Positions 33,870-45,375 of a DNA stretch of 64,000 nt are shown here, piece by piece (the first letter of the stretch is position 1; each line of letters begins with the position of its first letter). Both the position numbers and the translations under genes were made by a program. Origin of the DNA: Dendrophyllia cribrosa (lineage: Eukaryota; Cnidaria; Anthozoa; Scleractinia; Dendrophylliidae); assembly GCA_024195265.1 (NCBI GenBank), contig JAJLRJ010000006.1, forward strand, positions 8,040,139 through 8,104,138, written 5' to 3'. Under the pieces are notes generated by a model. The model was not told the DNA's origin, searched no databases, and worked only from the letters and a program-made list of their open reading frames with translations.

Positions 33870-34740
33870 AACTTCTAAAGCCGTTTTCCACCTTGCTAAG
33901 ATAGTTATTTTACGGCTCCAGTTAAAATCGCAGTGATTTGTCCTCAGTACTGTCAACTGCAAATCAAATACAAATCGCACCCGCACCGAAGAAACCATAT
34001 TTAAATAATCACCAAGACCGACCGACAACAATAAGCTGTCATCCGCACGCTAATGCGAGCATAATCCTCTGGTCGAGTACATATCATCACTTGCCTAGTT
34101 TGGCGAACAGGGTTTTCACTGGCTTATAGCCTGCGAGCAGACGTCTCATATTTCCGTTTTCCGCGACGTGAAGCAAAGGAAATAATTAAAAACAGGCTGG
34201 ATTCAGAGTGCTTCAGGCAAGTTACTCGCCTGGCTAATGATCAGAATGATTACTCTGAGAATTAAGTAGGTTTACAACCCTTATAGTACATTGTGAGAAA
34301 ACAGGTAGCAATTATTTGTAAAATAATGTAAACGTACCTGATAACTGTCAATTTGAAGTCCGTTATCGTTTAGATGTTCCCTGCTTGCAAAATTAGAAAC
34401 AAATGAGATTCGAATAAAGTAAATCTCTTTACCGTGGAGCCTCAGTCAATTAAGAACCCGCTGATAGCGGAATCTTTGCTGACGTCATTGTTTATATTTT
34501 AGCCTTATTAACATAAATGAAACAATGAGCTATCTACAAACAAATGAACTCAACAAACTAAAAGAGTACGTCACAGAAAGTAGTCGGTGTAAATATGTGT
34601 GGCAAGAGAATGTATGGAGTTAATTTATTTGTATCCAGTTGTGTCAGTTATGCTAATGAGACAAAAAAACGTAACCAAACATCCTTCTATATACTGACTT
34701 TATACTGTTATATTGATTCTAAACTTTTATTCTTTCGTTG
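33870..34740. other. No gene seen
   Basis: Non-coding sequence. 34127-34200 carries one end (AGCCTGCGAGCAGACGTC) related to the MITE at 22728-23085. Nothing else is recognised. Confidence 0.5.
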
Positions 34741-34745
34741 ATCTT

Positions 34746-35100
34746 AGTCAGTCAAACAACTTAGCAGCTCCTCAAGAGAAAGGATTGTTGATTGACAATT
34801 TATTTAGTCAGTCAAACAACTTAGCAGCTCCGTAACAGAAAGGATTGTTGATTGACAATTTATTTAGTCAGTCAAACAACTTAGCAGCTCCTTAAGAGAA
34901 AGGATTGTTGATTGACAATTTATTTAGTCAGTCAAACAACTTAGCAGCTCCGTAAGAGAAAGGATTGTTGATTGACAATTTATTTAGTCAGTCAAACAAC
35001 TTAGCAGCTCCGTAAGAGAAAGGATTGTTGATTGACAATTTATTTAGTCAGTCAAACAACTTAACAGCTCCTTAAGAGAAAGGATTGTTGATTGACAGAA
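34746..35100. repeat. 60-bp tandem repeat, six copies, within S1
   Basis: Six nearly identical 60-bp units read GTCAGTCAAACAACTTAGCA, GCTCCGTAAGAGAAAGGATT, GTTGATTGACAATTTATTTA. S2 (51572) has one diverged unit; S3 has two separated single units (62881, 63128). The expansion is specific to S1. Confidence 0.95.
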
Positions 35101-35739
35101 CCAGCGTTTCCTTCGCATAAAACGAAGCAACAAGAAATATTGGGCAAACTATAAGTCTTTGTAGTTTATTCTTTTTAATCGCCTACTGAACTACGATTTT
35201 AATCATAGCGTCTGAGGAACTGAGTACAACAACAACAATCTTTATTTTACCCCAGAGCCTACAATAAGTATTTACAATTTTGAATATGAAAAATAATAGG
35301 GTTCTGGATACCCGAAATAACCTTAAAGTTAAAAAGTTAAACGTTTATAACTTTACAGCAATTTAATAAATACCCTCCAAAACTCGTGACTTTTTCTGGC
35401 ATTTATCTGGAAACATTTTGATGTGGCAGATTTTTGTCCATAGCACTGCCATATTTGGACAAGAAAGTGTAATACCCAAGTTTTGAATTTTCTGCTTAGA
35501 TTAATATTTAAACGGACATTATTTAACTTCCTTGCAGTAATTTGTACAATTTAAGATAATTTAAGCATTTTTCGTTTGCTTTTGATTACTTTTGTCTAAA
35601 TTTTGACGCTTTTCTAAAATGATGAAAATCCAAGATGGCGGTAGCTTAAGGATTACGGCCATTCCAATGATGAAGAATTTCTCACGTCATCGCATCACGT
35701 AATCCTAGACAGTTCTGGATGTGATATAAACCCTCAAAG

Positions 35740-35922
35740 TTATTGCTTTAATGTCCTTGAAGTTACCCACTGCCTGGTCCCAGAAGACCAAAAAACGCCC
35801 GGCCTGGATGTTGTAAAGCTTTCCTCATGAACCTTCACCAAACCTTCCTTTATGCTTTCTTGCCTTTCTTTGAACAACCTGATCCTGTAGGTTATCGCAG
35901 AGGGTGTGAGGCGGCTATGCAC
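35740..35922 (-). pseudogene. Conserved 60-codon frame in S1 (function unknown)
   Basis: The frame reads YRIRLFKERQESIKEGLVKV...RPGVFWSSGTRQWVTSRTLKQ and stops. S2 has the same frame and the same stop at 52759-52905 (YRIGLFKERQESIKEDLSKV) with several substitutions but no indel. The partial S3 copy has an in-frame stop near 63969. It may be a decayed exon lying about 360 bp past the stop of each TM gene. No family is recognised. Confidence 0.3.
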
Positions 35923-36284
35923 CTCTTATCTTATAGCCTAATCTATAAACGCATATTCACAAAGCTCTATTAGCATCTATTAGCAAATACAAAATTGTTG
36001 AAATAAGGTGATTACATGTTATGTATAAAATGTTTTTTTTGATAAACCCTAACGTAATACAATTACTTTCTTCAACTCACTTAGCTAAGGGGCAAGATTT
36101 CTGAGGGGCGTGTATGGGGGGTGGGGGTTTGCTGATTTAAAAAAAAAAATCCTGCAAGCCCGACTTTAGGATTCGATTTTTTAGCAAAAAAATTCTTGCA
36201 GCGACATAGCAAACGGAAAAAAAAATCGAGTACAGACTAGATCACCCGCCCACTTCCAGATGTCTAATGGTTCGTCCCTAAGCA

Positions 36285-37193
36285 TTAAGCAGGGTTCGCT
36301 GTGGATGGTTTACTTTCTTGCAGGGAATTTTCGATAAACGGATCCAAATAATCGTGGTGGCAAAGAATATTCCTGTTATCAACAAACAGCTTTCCCCAAT
36401 AGAAAATGTAGATTCTATAGCAGAATACAACCGAGGTAAATCTGCGGATTGCGCCAATTAATATCAATAAATCCGACGGAATTCCATCATCATCAATACC
36501 ATAAATGTGGAGTGCAAACTGGAATGTACCAATAACAAATTCCACAAAATAAGTTAAAAACAAAAGGAAGATGTTAAGCTTCAGGAAACCATATATTTTT
36601 AAGGGGTATATTTTTCGAGAGTGGTTAACCTGCGTAAAGCTTAAAAAACCAATCAATATGACCTGAGCACCATCGACAATCATAAAAGCTACAATCAAGG
36701 TAATTTCCATTGCCGAGTCATTCTTAAGCCCAATTATGACAAAATAACCTACAATACACATTCCATACAATGACACTAAACTCCAATAATTTGGTAGACG
36801 AACAAGCAATCTCAAGATAGCATAATATCCCAGAAGGGAGGGTTCTTTTGGCAAAACGAGTATTACTAGGCCAGTGTTGAATATTTGCGAAATCACCCAG
36901 ACGAGTTCCAGCCGTTCAGAGTGACGAAACGTCTCAATATCCGTCGACTGGAAGCTGGTATGCTTTGCACTGAGACTTGTCTCAAACGCCCGGATGGAGT
37001 ACAGGACCAAACCAATCATCTGCCACGCGAAAAACAGAATGTACGTCATGCAGCCGAGTGTTTTCGTAGCAGTGGAGGAGAGTGTTGTAAAACGTTTTAA
37101 CAAGAAACGGCTTTCGACATCTCGGTTTGTAACTTCCACAGCTTTAATTCTGATGTAAGGAGTCTTAGTACCAACTGAAGGCTGAAATGCCAT
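36285..37193 (-). CDS. Multi-pass membrane protein, array copy 1 (mosaic)
   Basis: 302 codons in one exon, ATG at 37193, stop at 36287-36285. Hydrophobic segments lie at about 46-67, 96-114, 137-155, 162-186, 203-230 and 241-266, so six or more TM passes. Soluble parts are a 45-residue N-terminus, an extended loop at 70-95 (FETSLSAKH...TDIETFRHSE) and a short tail after the conserved block FYW-K-LFVDNRNILCHHDYL. An acceptor (TTTTTTCGTTTCAG) ends exactly at the ATG, so an upstream 5' UTR exon is expected. I do not recognise the family: it lacks DRY, NPxxY or other class-A GPCR marks. Residues 1 to about 57 and the upstream intron resemble copy 3, while the remainder resembles copy 2. An 8.8-kb transposon nest begins 77 bp upstream and may separate it from its promoter. 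Confidence 0.75.
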   Translation of the reverse strand: MAFQPSVGTKTPYIRIKAVEVTNRDVESRFLLKRFTTLSSTATKTLGCMTYILFFAWQMIGLVLYSIRAFETSLSAKHTSFQSTDIETFRHSERLELVWVISQIFNTGLVILVLPKEPSLLGYYAILRLLVRLPNYWSLVSLYGMCIVGYFVIIGLKNDSAMEITLIVAFMIVDGAQVILIGFLSFTQVNHSRKIYPLKIYGFLKLNIFLLFLTYFVEFVIGTFQFALHIYGIDDDGIPSDLLILIGAIRRFTSVVFCYRIYIFYWGKLFVDNRNILCHHDYLDPFIENSLQESKPSTANPA

Positions 37194-37807
37194 CTGAAAC
37201 GAAAAAATGAAATGGTCAAGGTACGCTTATTACAGTTATTGCAAAAAGCCTTCTAATTTTTAAGCAAAAAAGGAGTTATTGGCTAGCCAATAAAAAAATT
37301 ATGTCTTGCACGTTTTAATTGTTATGTAATAATGTATAGAGCATGCCAGAAGCACGTGCGCAATTCACGCGGAGCGGGAGTCAATTATAGTAACCTCCTT
37401 GGGAGGTATTTTCAATAGCACGAGGTTAACCTTTGAGAGGACAGTCTTCGCAGATCTCTCGCTTGACCAGGTAGGCCCGTAAACGAATTTTTTTTTTTTA
37501 CTTGAGGTTGGACAAAAATGTTAACAAAGCGTTTTCACCTGGAATATGTTCCTTGGGGGTAGGTTAGTGCGCACATAAAAGTCCACCCGAATCCAACCAT
37601 GGCAACCTTGTTTTTACGTGTCCGTGGGAAAATTCAAGATGGCCGCCAAATCCAAGATGGCCGCCATGACATAAATCACTCTTTCTTTGGAAAGGAATGA
37701 CGGAAAAACACGTATATGTCGAATCCCACTGAATCCGACATGCCCATTCGTTTAGTGATGTCTCCAGGGTCATTAGAGGTCAAGGTCAGACTAAAAGGTC
37801 AAGGTCA

Positions 37808-38683
37808 TGATAAAAAAACAACAATTTAAAAGGAAATTAGAAATAGAATCAGATCTGATGGCAACAGTCTGCGTGCAAAAAATAAACAAAACAAAAGAAT
37901 CAATTTATAAATTAGGTTAAGTAGGCGAAAATCAGCACAATCATTTTTAAAGCTTTGTACAAGGATATTTAGAGCTCCAGTTGATGAGTCAAGTCAGAGT
38001 TATTTGGAAAAATAAATAAGAGGCAAAAGCCAAAAAATATCACGATACGTGCAAACTAATAAACTCAAAACGTCGCTTTGAGTTTTATCAAGAACAAATG
38101 TATTAAGTATATGTATTTGATGCAAAAAGGGGACTGGGACTGAACGTGTTATACTTTGGTCAGCGCTTATCTTTACATCAAGCTTTTTTTACATCTTTGT
38201 CAAGCTGGCGAGTGTCACAGGTGAGTGATCTACATTTGCACGTATTTTCATCCACTTTTTTCTGATAGTTAAGGTTACTACAAAATACTTGCATATTTTG
38301 TTTTCTTTTTAACTTTTTGAATGAATGTTTGTGTTTTTAAATGTGCAGTTAGACTCAAATCTCGATAAGCATACTCTGAAAGTATGTCAAAAGCAGAGAA
38401 ATGGAAATTCTTTCCATAACTTTTTTTACCAGAAGAAAACTTTTCTTAGCTAACTTATGAATTAGAACTTATCTACGGAGTCGAGTTAAACTTATTGCTA
38501 ATAATATTTTGGAATTTGAGAGACATCTGTGATAAGTTACAGAGACTATAGTGAGGTTCGTCATCGTGAAAATGTAGCTTGGTAATCTCGCATGAAATTC
38601 TAAAGAGGTCTTCGTTTTAAGTAAACAACGACAGCTTAATTAGTTTTGTTTTCTTTTCTTTCATAGTGAAATACTGTATTGCT
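37808..38683. other. 5' non-coding part of the Academ element
   Basis: AT-rich leader between the left TIR and the transposase-like ORF. TTTTCTTTTCTTTCATAG at 38649-38666 is a plausible 3' splice site just ahead of the ATG at 38684, so a leader intron is possible. Confidence 0.45.
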
Positions 38684-41300
38684 ATGGCCAGCTCAGTCGT
38701 CTGTTTTATATGCAGGGAGGGTTTATCGTGCCCTTCGAGTGAGTATTCGTGTGTAGGACAAAAAGGACTTGATAAAATTAATGAGTATTCTGTCAAGCAT
38801 GATAATGTGTATCCTGAAAATCCAATCCCAATTTACGTTTATGACAAAAATGAAAAGTTTTACGTCCACATCAAGTGCCGAAAAGATCACACTAATAAAC
38901 GACGGTATGCACAAACCAGAAAAAGAGCTCTTGAAAAAGACTCAGCCCCAAAACTTCGTTCGGATAAAACGACATTCAGTTTTCGCACTGACTGCTTTCT
39001 ATGCGGAAAAACAGTAGATAAAGTCAAGGCTAGAAAGCATCCAAGCAATCAAGAATATGAATACAGCAGTACAACGACTTTGTCTGTTAAAGAAACGATT
39101 ACAAAAAGATGTGCGGAACGTCGACAAAAAAACAAGTGGATGAGTGGGCAGATGCGGTCTCTCATCGAATGTTATGCATTCACGATCTGCCAGCGGAGGA
39201 GGCTACCTACCATCGGAAATGCTTTCAGTATTTTATATCACCTAGAAATCTTAGTTTAGAAACGCTATCTTGTACCAAAGATGGAGTACCTCCAATAAAG
39301 CGCGGAAGACCTAGTGGATCTGTGGATGAGAGGAAGAACAATGCTTTTAAACAAGTAATTGATTATTTGGAAAAGAACGACGACGAAACAATAACACTGG
39401 ACGAACTTTTTGAAACAATGCAAAGTCAGGCAGGTGACGAGGATACATATTCCAAGAAATCACTTCAGCGACAGTTACGTTCCCATTACGGACACAGGGT
39501 ATCGATTACGCCATCAATGCAAAATCCGCTCATAGTCACGTTATCGTCCAATGTGAAGCAAATGATCCATGACACCCATACGAGAATGACTGAAGACTCG
39601 ACAGACATTAACACTATGATTGAAGCTGTCGGCGAACATATTAGAAGCGAAATCAAGAGCACCGAAAAGCATAAAGGCGTATATCCAGAAGCATCTGAAA
39701 TGAAGTCTATGGACCACAACCTTTCCTTATTGCCACCCTCTTTGAGTTTACTCTTGAGAACCATCATCAAAAGCAAAGCTGCAGAGCTGCGCTGCGCATC
39801 TATCGGCCAAGCTATTATGAGCGCAACCTGTCCGAGACGTTTTTTGTCACCCTTACAAGTCGGCTTAAGTGTCACACTTGACCACAAGTACGGTCATCGT
39901 GATCTTATTGATTTGCTATATAATTTGGGGTTTTGCTCATCATATTCTGAGTCTACTATGGATCCCGGGAATCTCTATCAGCGTCTGCTTGTTATGGGCG
40001 TTGGGGACGTCCCTCTACCGGATCTCCTGAGATTTGAATTGTGCTGTTTGCCTGCATCATTACTTGACAATAACATGCAAATGAGCTTATTCATTATTTT
40101 TTGAAGATTGCACCTCTTTGTATTGTCCCAACCCTTCCCGCAACTGGTTTACAGTACGTTGTTGATGGAGGAGGATTACTGCATAAGTTCGCATGGCCAA
40201 AGCACATGACCTACGCTGAGATTTGTGAAATGTACGTTCGGCACGTGAAGGTTAGCTATGGGCAAGCGTTGGTCATATTTGATGGTTATCACGGACCAAG
40301 CACTAAGGACGAAGCCCATAGTCGGAGGACAGGGACTGAAGCCCGAGGACTGAAGTTGATACCTGTGTGTCCGTTTCAGGCGAAATGCGTCTTACCATGA
40401 TCAAGAAAGCATTTTTTGGCAACAGCGCTTAAGCAGGCCTTGATCTACTTACTAGCCGAGGAGATGCAGAAGGAAGGAATCGCGGTTGAGCATGCAGACG
40501 AGGATGCCGATTTTACAATCTGTAAGATGGCTTGTAGCTCTTCAACTGAAAAGCCAACTGCTGTAATTGCCGACGATACAGATGTCTTCCAGTTATTGAT
40601 ACACCATGCCAATGCTGAGGATTTCGATCTTTATATGTCCAAACAAACAGTGTCTATCAATATCTTGAAGAAAAAGCTGGATCCATTCTTATCACGAGGT
40701 CTTTTGTTTCTTCATGCAATTAGCGGCTGCGACACAACATCACGGCCTTATGGAATTGGTAAAGCGACGGTACTGAAGAAGGTTAGTGCCCTGAGAAACG
40801 CCATCGACACTTTCATGAGTCCATCATTCTCCAAGAAAGATGTGGAAACAGCAGGAAAGAAGGCCCTTCTTGAAATATATGGATGTCAACGGGCACCATC
40901 CCTGAATTCAGCTAGAGTAGAAAGGTTTCAGGAGAAGGTTGTAACTTTAGCAGGATATGTGCCTCCTGAAAAACGTCCACCGACAACGGATGCACGATCA
41001 TTCGACAGTTACAGGACGTATCATCAGGTACAGTCATGGCAAGGTAATGACCTCCCATCGACAGACTGGGGCTGGAAAGAATCATCCGTCGGTTTGGTGC
41101 CAGTCCGAATGTCTCCATCTACAGCCCCGGAATCACTTCTTAGAACAATCAGATGCAACTGTGGTGGACGCTGTGACAAACGGAATTGCACCTGTCGCAA
41201 AAATGGTCTCCATTGTACATCTGCATGTGGTCAGTGCCGGGGCATCTCTTGCTTGAATACACTCCAAGTAGAAACCGAAGAGGAAAACGATGGCGATTAA
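38684..41300 (+). pseudogene. Academ transposase-like ORF with XPG/FEN1-type nuclease and Cys-rich tail (frameshifted)
   Basis: Starts MASSVVCFICREGLSC. The N-terminal part has Cys/His pairs (CFICREGLSC, HIKCRKDH, CFLCGK, TYHRKC) suggesting zinc binding. The middle is helical. From 40101 come the nuclease-like blocks LVIFDGYHGPSTKDEAHSRR, AVIADDTDVFQLLIHH and LLFLHAISGCDTTS, whose D-D and GCD acidic residues fit the XPG/FEN1 PIN-like fold. The C-terminus is a CXC-type cluster (CNCGGRCDKRNCTCRKNG). Frame changes occur in the A-run at 39125-39133, between about 40020 and 40101, and around 40398-40430, where a stop TGA is bypassed by a compensating shift. The expected region between the helical part and the nuclease seems shortened. 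Not functional as assembled. Confidence 0.8.
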
Positions 41301-41888
41301 ATGATAGGTACTTAATGTTAAGTTTGCGATTAACTGTAGATATTGGGCTTCCTGTGTACCACTCCCTTTTCGCAATATCGAGACAACAGAAGTGTACCAA
41401 CTGCAGTGTTATAAATGCAATAATATTAACAGTTTTCATTCTTAGTTGTAAGCAGACTATCATGATCACCTCCGATTTTCCTTTCAAATTGTCGTTTTTT
41501 TGCCTTGACCTTGACCTTTTAGCCTGACCTTGACCTCTAATGACCCTGGAGACATCCCTAAACGAATGGGCATGTCGGATTTAGTGGGATTCGGCATATC
41601 ATACGTGTTTTTCCGTCATTCCTTTCCAAAGATAGAGTGATTTATGTCATGGCGGCCATCTTGGATTTGGCGGCCATCTTGAATTTTCCCACGGTCACGT
41701 AAAAACAAAGTTGCCATGGTTGGATTCGGGTGGACTTTTATGTGTGCACTAACCTACCCCCAAGGGATATAGTTCAGGTGAAAAAGCTTTGTTAACATTT
41801 TTGTCCAACTTCGGTCATTCGTTTACAGGCCTAAGGCACCCTTTAGGACTTTTAAGGTACGTAATAATTCCTTGTTTATATTGTCATT

Positions 41889-42457
41889 ATGGATGCTAAA
41901 TTGCCAAAGGTACTTATCCTTGGCCATTCATTTGTGAAGCATCTTAAGCTAGATTCGACGAGCGTGCCGAAAGGAATTTTTTTAAATTGAGTAATTCTGT
42001 CACTGTTGATTTGCATGGCGTCAACAGCAGGACAGTTTCAGGGGTCAAACAGAACGATCTGTGTTTTTTAGCGAGCATATGTCCAGATATTTTGATTCTT
42101 GAGATCGGTACTAACGATCTTAGCGGCGCCAAACCCGAGGTGATCGGTTCCTCGATTCACGAGCTTGTTTTGCACATTCGAGCCGAGTTCCATGTGCGGG
42201 TTGATCGACGTACTGGTGATCCCGATGTCGAATTCAACGATCGAGCCACTTTTCTCAACCACTATGTCTCTGTTGTACTCGAGAAACTTCCTTGGGCACT
42301 TACTTGGGAACATCGTGAAATCTGGCCCCTTTCTCGCTCGTGTTTGTTAGCTGACGGCGTGCACTTGAATCCCACGGGGCAATATTCGCTTTATCGTAAC
42401 AGTAGTTACCGCGGGACGATTTTGCATGCCAGAAGCATGCTTAAGCTCCACATTTAA
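41889..42457 (+). pseudogene. SGNH-hydrolase-like ORF of the Ngaro-like element (one frameshift)
   Basis: ATG at 41889 gives MDAKLPKVLILGHSFVKHLK, containing the block I nucleophile region (GHSF). About 25 codons later the frame shifts by one (near 41955-41980, at a T-run) and continues as DLHGVNSRT..., DILILEIGTNDLS (block III GTND) and LLADGVHLNPTGQYSLYR (block V D-x-x-H), ending at 42457. Spacing is that of a compact SGNH/GDSL esterase domain of about 190 residues. Such ORFs are known in Ngaro retrotransposons, where their role is unclear. With the frameshift the catalytic Ser is separated from the Asp-His pair. Confidence 0.75.
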
Positions 42458-42802
42458 TTATTTAAACTTGCATGCATGTGTTGTTGCAATGCCAGCCACA
42501 TGTTATTATTATAATTTTATGCCGGTATACTATTATTGGCGTAAGCGATTTGTGTGTTGTTGCAGTGCCAACCACATTTTGTTTTCAATAAGCCTATTGT
42601 TTATTTTGCAGCATATGGGGTTTGCAACTTGTTGCGGCGACATGTGTGTACTGTCTGCCATGCTTACCCTGCTGCTCTTTATGTGCGCGTGTCTGTTTTT
42701 TTCTGCTGTACATCTGTTTACCAGAGTACGTTGTTAATTGTAATGGAATTTATGGATAATATATATCTTAGTATTTTTCAGTGCCCCTGTTTCAGTTTCG
42801 AA

Positions 42803-42883
42803 CATGCCACCCAAGCGCAAGCAATCCGACGAACCACGGCACAATATCAGGGCAAGAAAAACTGGTCTAAACCAGGATTCGTA
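42803..42883 (+). pseudogene. Start of a second element ORF (MPPKRKQSDE), truncated
   Basis: After CCCTGTTTCAGTTTCGAAC, the ATG at 42803 opens a 26-codon basic peptide beginning MPPKRKQSDEPRHNIRARKT, then a stop. A CAG acceptor-like site lies 12 bp upstream. It looks like the N-terminus of a gag-like or DNA-binding ORF of the element that is lost downstream. Confidence 0.4.
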
Positions 42884-42884
42884 T

Positions 42885-45375
42885 GCCAGTTGTTAATTTT
42901 AGGCTTTTTTTCTCAAATTTGATTTTAATGGAGCATTGTTCTCCATACTTGCAATAATTGATATTGAATTTTATGGCTACAAATGGTGTATTGCCATTGT
43001 GGCGACAATTATTGAATTTTGTCAGCCAGGCTTACACTGACCATTGGGGTTTCATTCCTCCAATTTAATTTAATGGGGATTGTTTAATTTAACTTTTTTC
43101 CCACCATTTGTTGGTTTCTCATCTTGCCGAATCAATTTTTATTAATTGTGCTTGGCACACTGTCTGCCATTTTGTTTTTTTGCCTACATGTGTATTTTAA
43201 TGGTTTATAGCTCACATTTATTTTATGACTTTGGTTCATTGGGCACTTAAAGGGCTTGCTATTGTTGCTAAGGTTTTATATTGTTTATTGGACACTTATG
43301 GAGCTTGCTGGTGCATCGACTTTCCAGTCTAACATGGCTTTTCTCTGCCTTTTGATTTAAATCTTGCCCATTGTGGTTTTCAAACTTAACTTTAATGTTA
43401 AGAATTCCAGGTTCTGCCAGGTTATGTTTGTTTGTAGGCATGCCTCTACAATGTTCATCTAGGCTTTCGGCCAAGGACACTGGACAGCCAGCCTCCAAAA
43501 GCAAAAGAAGGATAGAGCTCTGGAAACATCATTGACTGCTCAGGCGCTGGAGACCTGCTTCAGAACTTTGGAACTTCCTGTGCACAATACACTCCCAATG
43601 ACAATTCTGTCTGCAAGGCCAGGAGTTCATCATTACTGATGAATTCATCTAGCATTGGCACCCCATTATTGTTTGTTCGTCTAAATCGTCAACCAGCTGG
43701 GTCACATTTGCATGGACGGCTGTCCCATCTGGTTGGATTAGATGACATATTTAATTTTACTATTTTTCTTATCCAGTTTGCATAGGCTACTGTAATAATA
43801 ACCGGCCCTGCCTCAGCGACTTTTACAGCTTATACACACTTGGATTGTTTAATTTTTGTTTTTGAACAAGGCGCAGATTGAATTATTATGGCGGTTAGCA
43901 TGGGCGACTGTCTTCCTAAGTGAGCTAATTGTCCGCTTTGGATTGTAACGGGTGCATAGTTTGCTCCTCCTTTCTTGTAGTTTATGAATACGGGGATGCT
44001 TCTTATTCTGCAGATTGGGTTTCTCTTATGCCCGGTTATGGGGTTTGAGCAGGTGGAAGTCCAATGCATTAGTTCAGTTTCAATTTGTTCTCATATAATT
44101 CTTAGGGATTTGTTTGCCTATTTTTATCGCCTTTTTCTTAATCAATTTTCATACTCAGGAGATATGGAACTAATTAGCAAGGGCAGCAGTTCTCGTATAT
44201 CTTGGGCTTATGGAACAAAATAACAAGGCCATTAGTTTTAAATTTGTTCTTTATTCGCTATTTTCATGATCTTTTTCTCGCTTAATTTTTACATTTTCAT
44301 GGTTTACTCGGGAGATATGGAACTGATAAGCAAGGGGCAACAGTTCACGTATCTCTTGGGTTTACGGAACGAAATAACTAGGCCAGTAGTTTTCAATATC
44401 TTCAAGTTCGTTGTAAGCGGTTGCTCAGCTCTGCTAGTTTTCAGCATTATTCTTAATTTAATGATCTTTAACATCGTTGTTGTCAGTTTTCCCATAATTG
44501 TTACACTTGTTTAATGTAATCTCTGGCGTTTGAGTAATGGCAATGCGAATTAGACAGATTTCTACGACACGGGACCAGCAGGGGCTGGGTTCGACCTATA
44601 AGTTATAGTTTGTCACGTGGTGAGGCATTCTAGGCCTGCACCAGTTAAATTTTTAAGAGGATTTACATGTATACTTTGTTTTGCTTAGCTTTGATTGTAA
44701 AGCCTCGTAGGATGGGCTTGTATTGTTTTTAGCTTGAGCCATGGTTCCTACCCAGATTTCCTGCTTATTTTTCCCACAGGGGTTTTTTCTTGCAGGTTTT
44801 TTCTGGCCTCTGTTCTAACCGCAGTTTTTTTTGTGAGCGGTTGCTCAGCTCTGTTGCGTGTAGTGCAAGTTTAGGATAAACCTAGTTGTAATTATTGTTT
44901 CGAACTTGTGTACATGTAGTTCGAACCAGCTGCTGGTGCGAGGTCGTAGTGAACCAAAACGAACCTAATGGTTTGTACATGTCTGCTGTGTAGTGGAGTT
45001 GAAATTCGTATTTAGCTTTATGGATTAATGTTATGCTGATCAGTGTGTGGGTGCAGGTTATGGCCTGACAGTTTTCTTTGGATGTAGCCAGTTAGTTGCA
45101 GGGGCACTGTAGGACTATATTCTTATATATTGCAAGAATTGTTTAATTTTCTTATTTGGTGTAGCCAGGCAGTTGCAGGGGCACTGTCAGACTATATTCT
45201 TATATGTTACTAGAATTGTTTAATTTTCTTATTTGGTGTATACCCAGTCAGTTGCAGGGGCACTGTCTGGTTATATTCTTATATATTTCAAGTATTGTTT
45301 CATCTCCTTATTTGGACCAGTGATCTTGCTGTTATGTTGGGGTGGGTTGCCTCCTTTACCCAAGGAGGCCTTTGG
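42885..45375 (+). other. Degenerate interior of the Ngaro-like element
   Basis: No reverse transcriptase or recombinase motifs are found. Internal tandem structure is visible: a block of about 150 bp (GGAGATATGGAACT.AT.AGCAAGG) repeated at 44158 and 44311; GTGAGCGGTTGCTCAGCTCT at 44412 and 44833; and a unit of about 78 bp (AG..AGTTGCAGGGGCACTGT.. then CTATATTCTTATAT) repeated three times at 45090, 45169 and 45246. Confidence 0.6.

Larger units (their letters stand above)
34741..36284. repeat. Segmental repeat S1 (3' flank of TM gene 1)
   Basis: Matches S2 (51572-53278) and S3 (62878-64000) over most of its length. Landmarks are GTCAAACAACTTAGCAGCTC, AACCAGCGTTTCCTTCGCAT, AAATATTGGGCAAACTATAA, (ACA)n-ATCTTTATTTTACCCC, CTCAAAGTTATTGCTTTAAT and a poly-G-rich stretch just before the gene. 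It defines the tandem duplication unit. The (CAA)nTCTTTATTTT piece reads on the minus strand like a retroelement AATAAAGA(TTG)n tail at 35226-35246. Confidence 0.85.
37472..41833 (+). mobile_element. Academ-type DNA transposon (4.36 kb) inserted in the Ngaro-like A1 repeat
   Basis: Inverted ends of about 335 bp (37472-37807 and 41500-41833) start TAGGCC(C/T)GTAAACGAAT and share GTTGGACAAAAATGTTAACA, TTGGGGGTAGGTTAGTG and GGTCAAGGTCA. The flanks are AGG|TAGGCC... and ...GGCCTA|AGG. A2 of the host element (45784-45786) shows the empty site GACCAGGCAGCCTTTAG with a single AGG, so the duplication is 3 bp. Long TIRs, 3-bp duplication and an XPG-like nuclease ORF with a Cys-rich zinc-binding motif together match the Academ superfamily (XPG-encoding lineage), from recalled family knowledge. 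Confidence 0.82.

Noticed and set aside
42426..42922. Two overlapping ~100-120 codon plus frames after the SGNH ORF
   Set aside because: Cys/Leu-rich translations in conflicting frames without motifs, inside degenerate Ngaro-like DNA. Only the MPPKRKQSDE start at 42803 looks meaningful.
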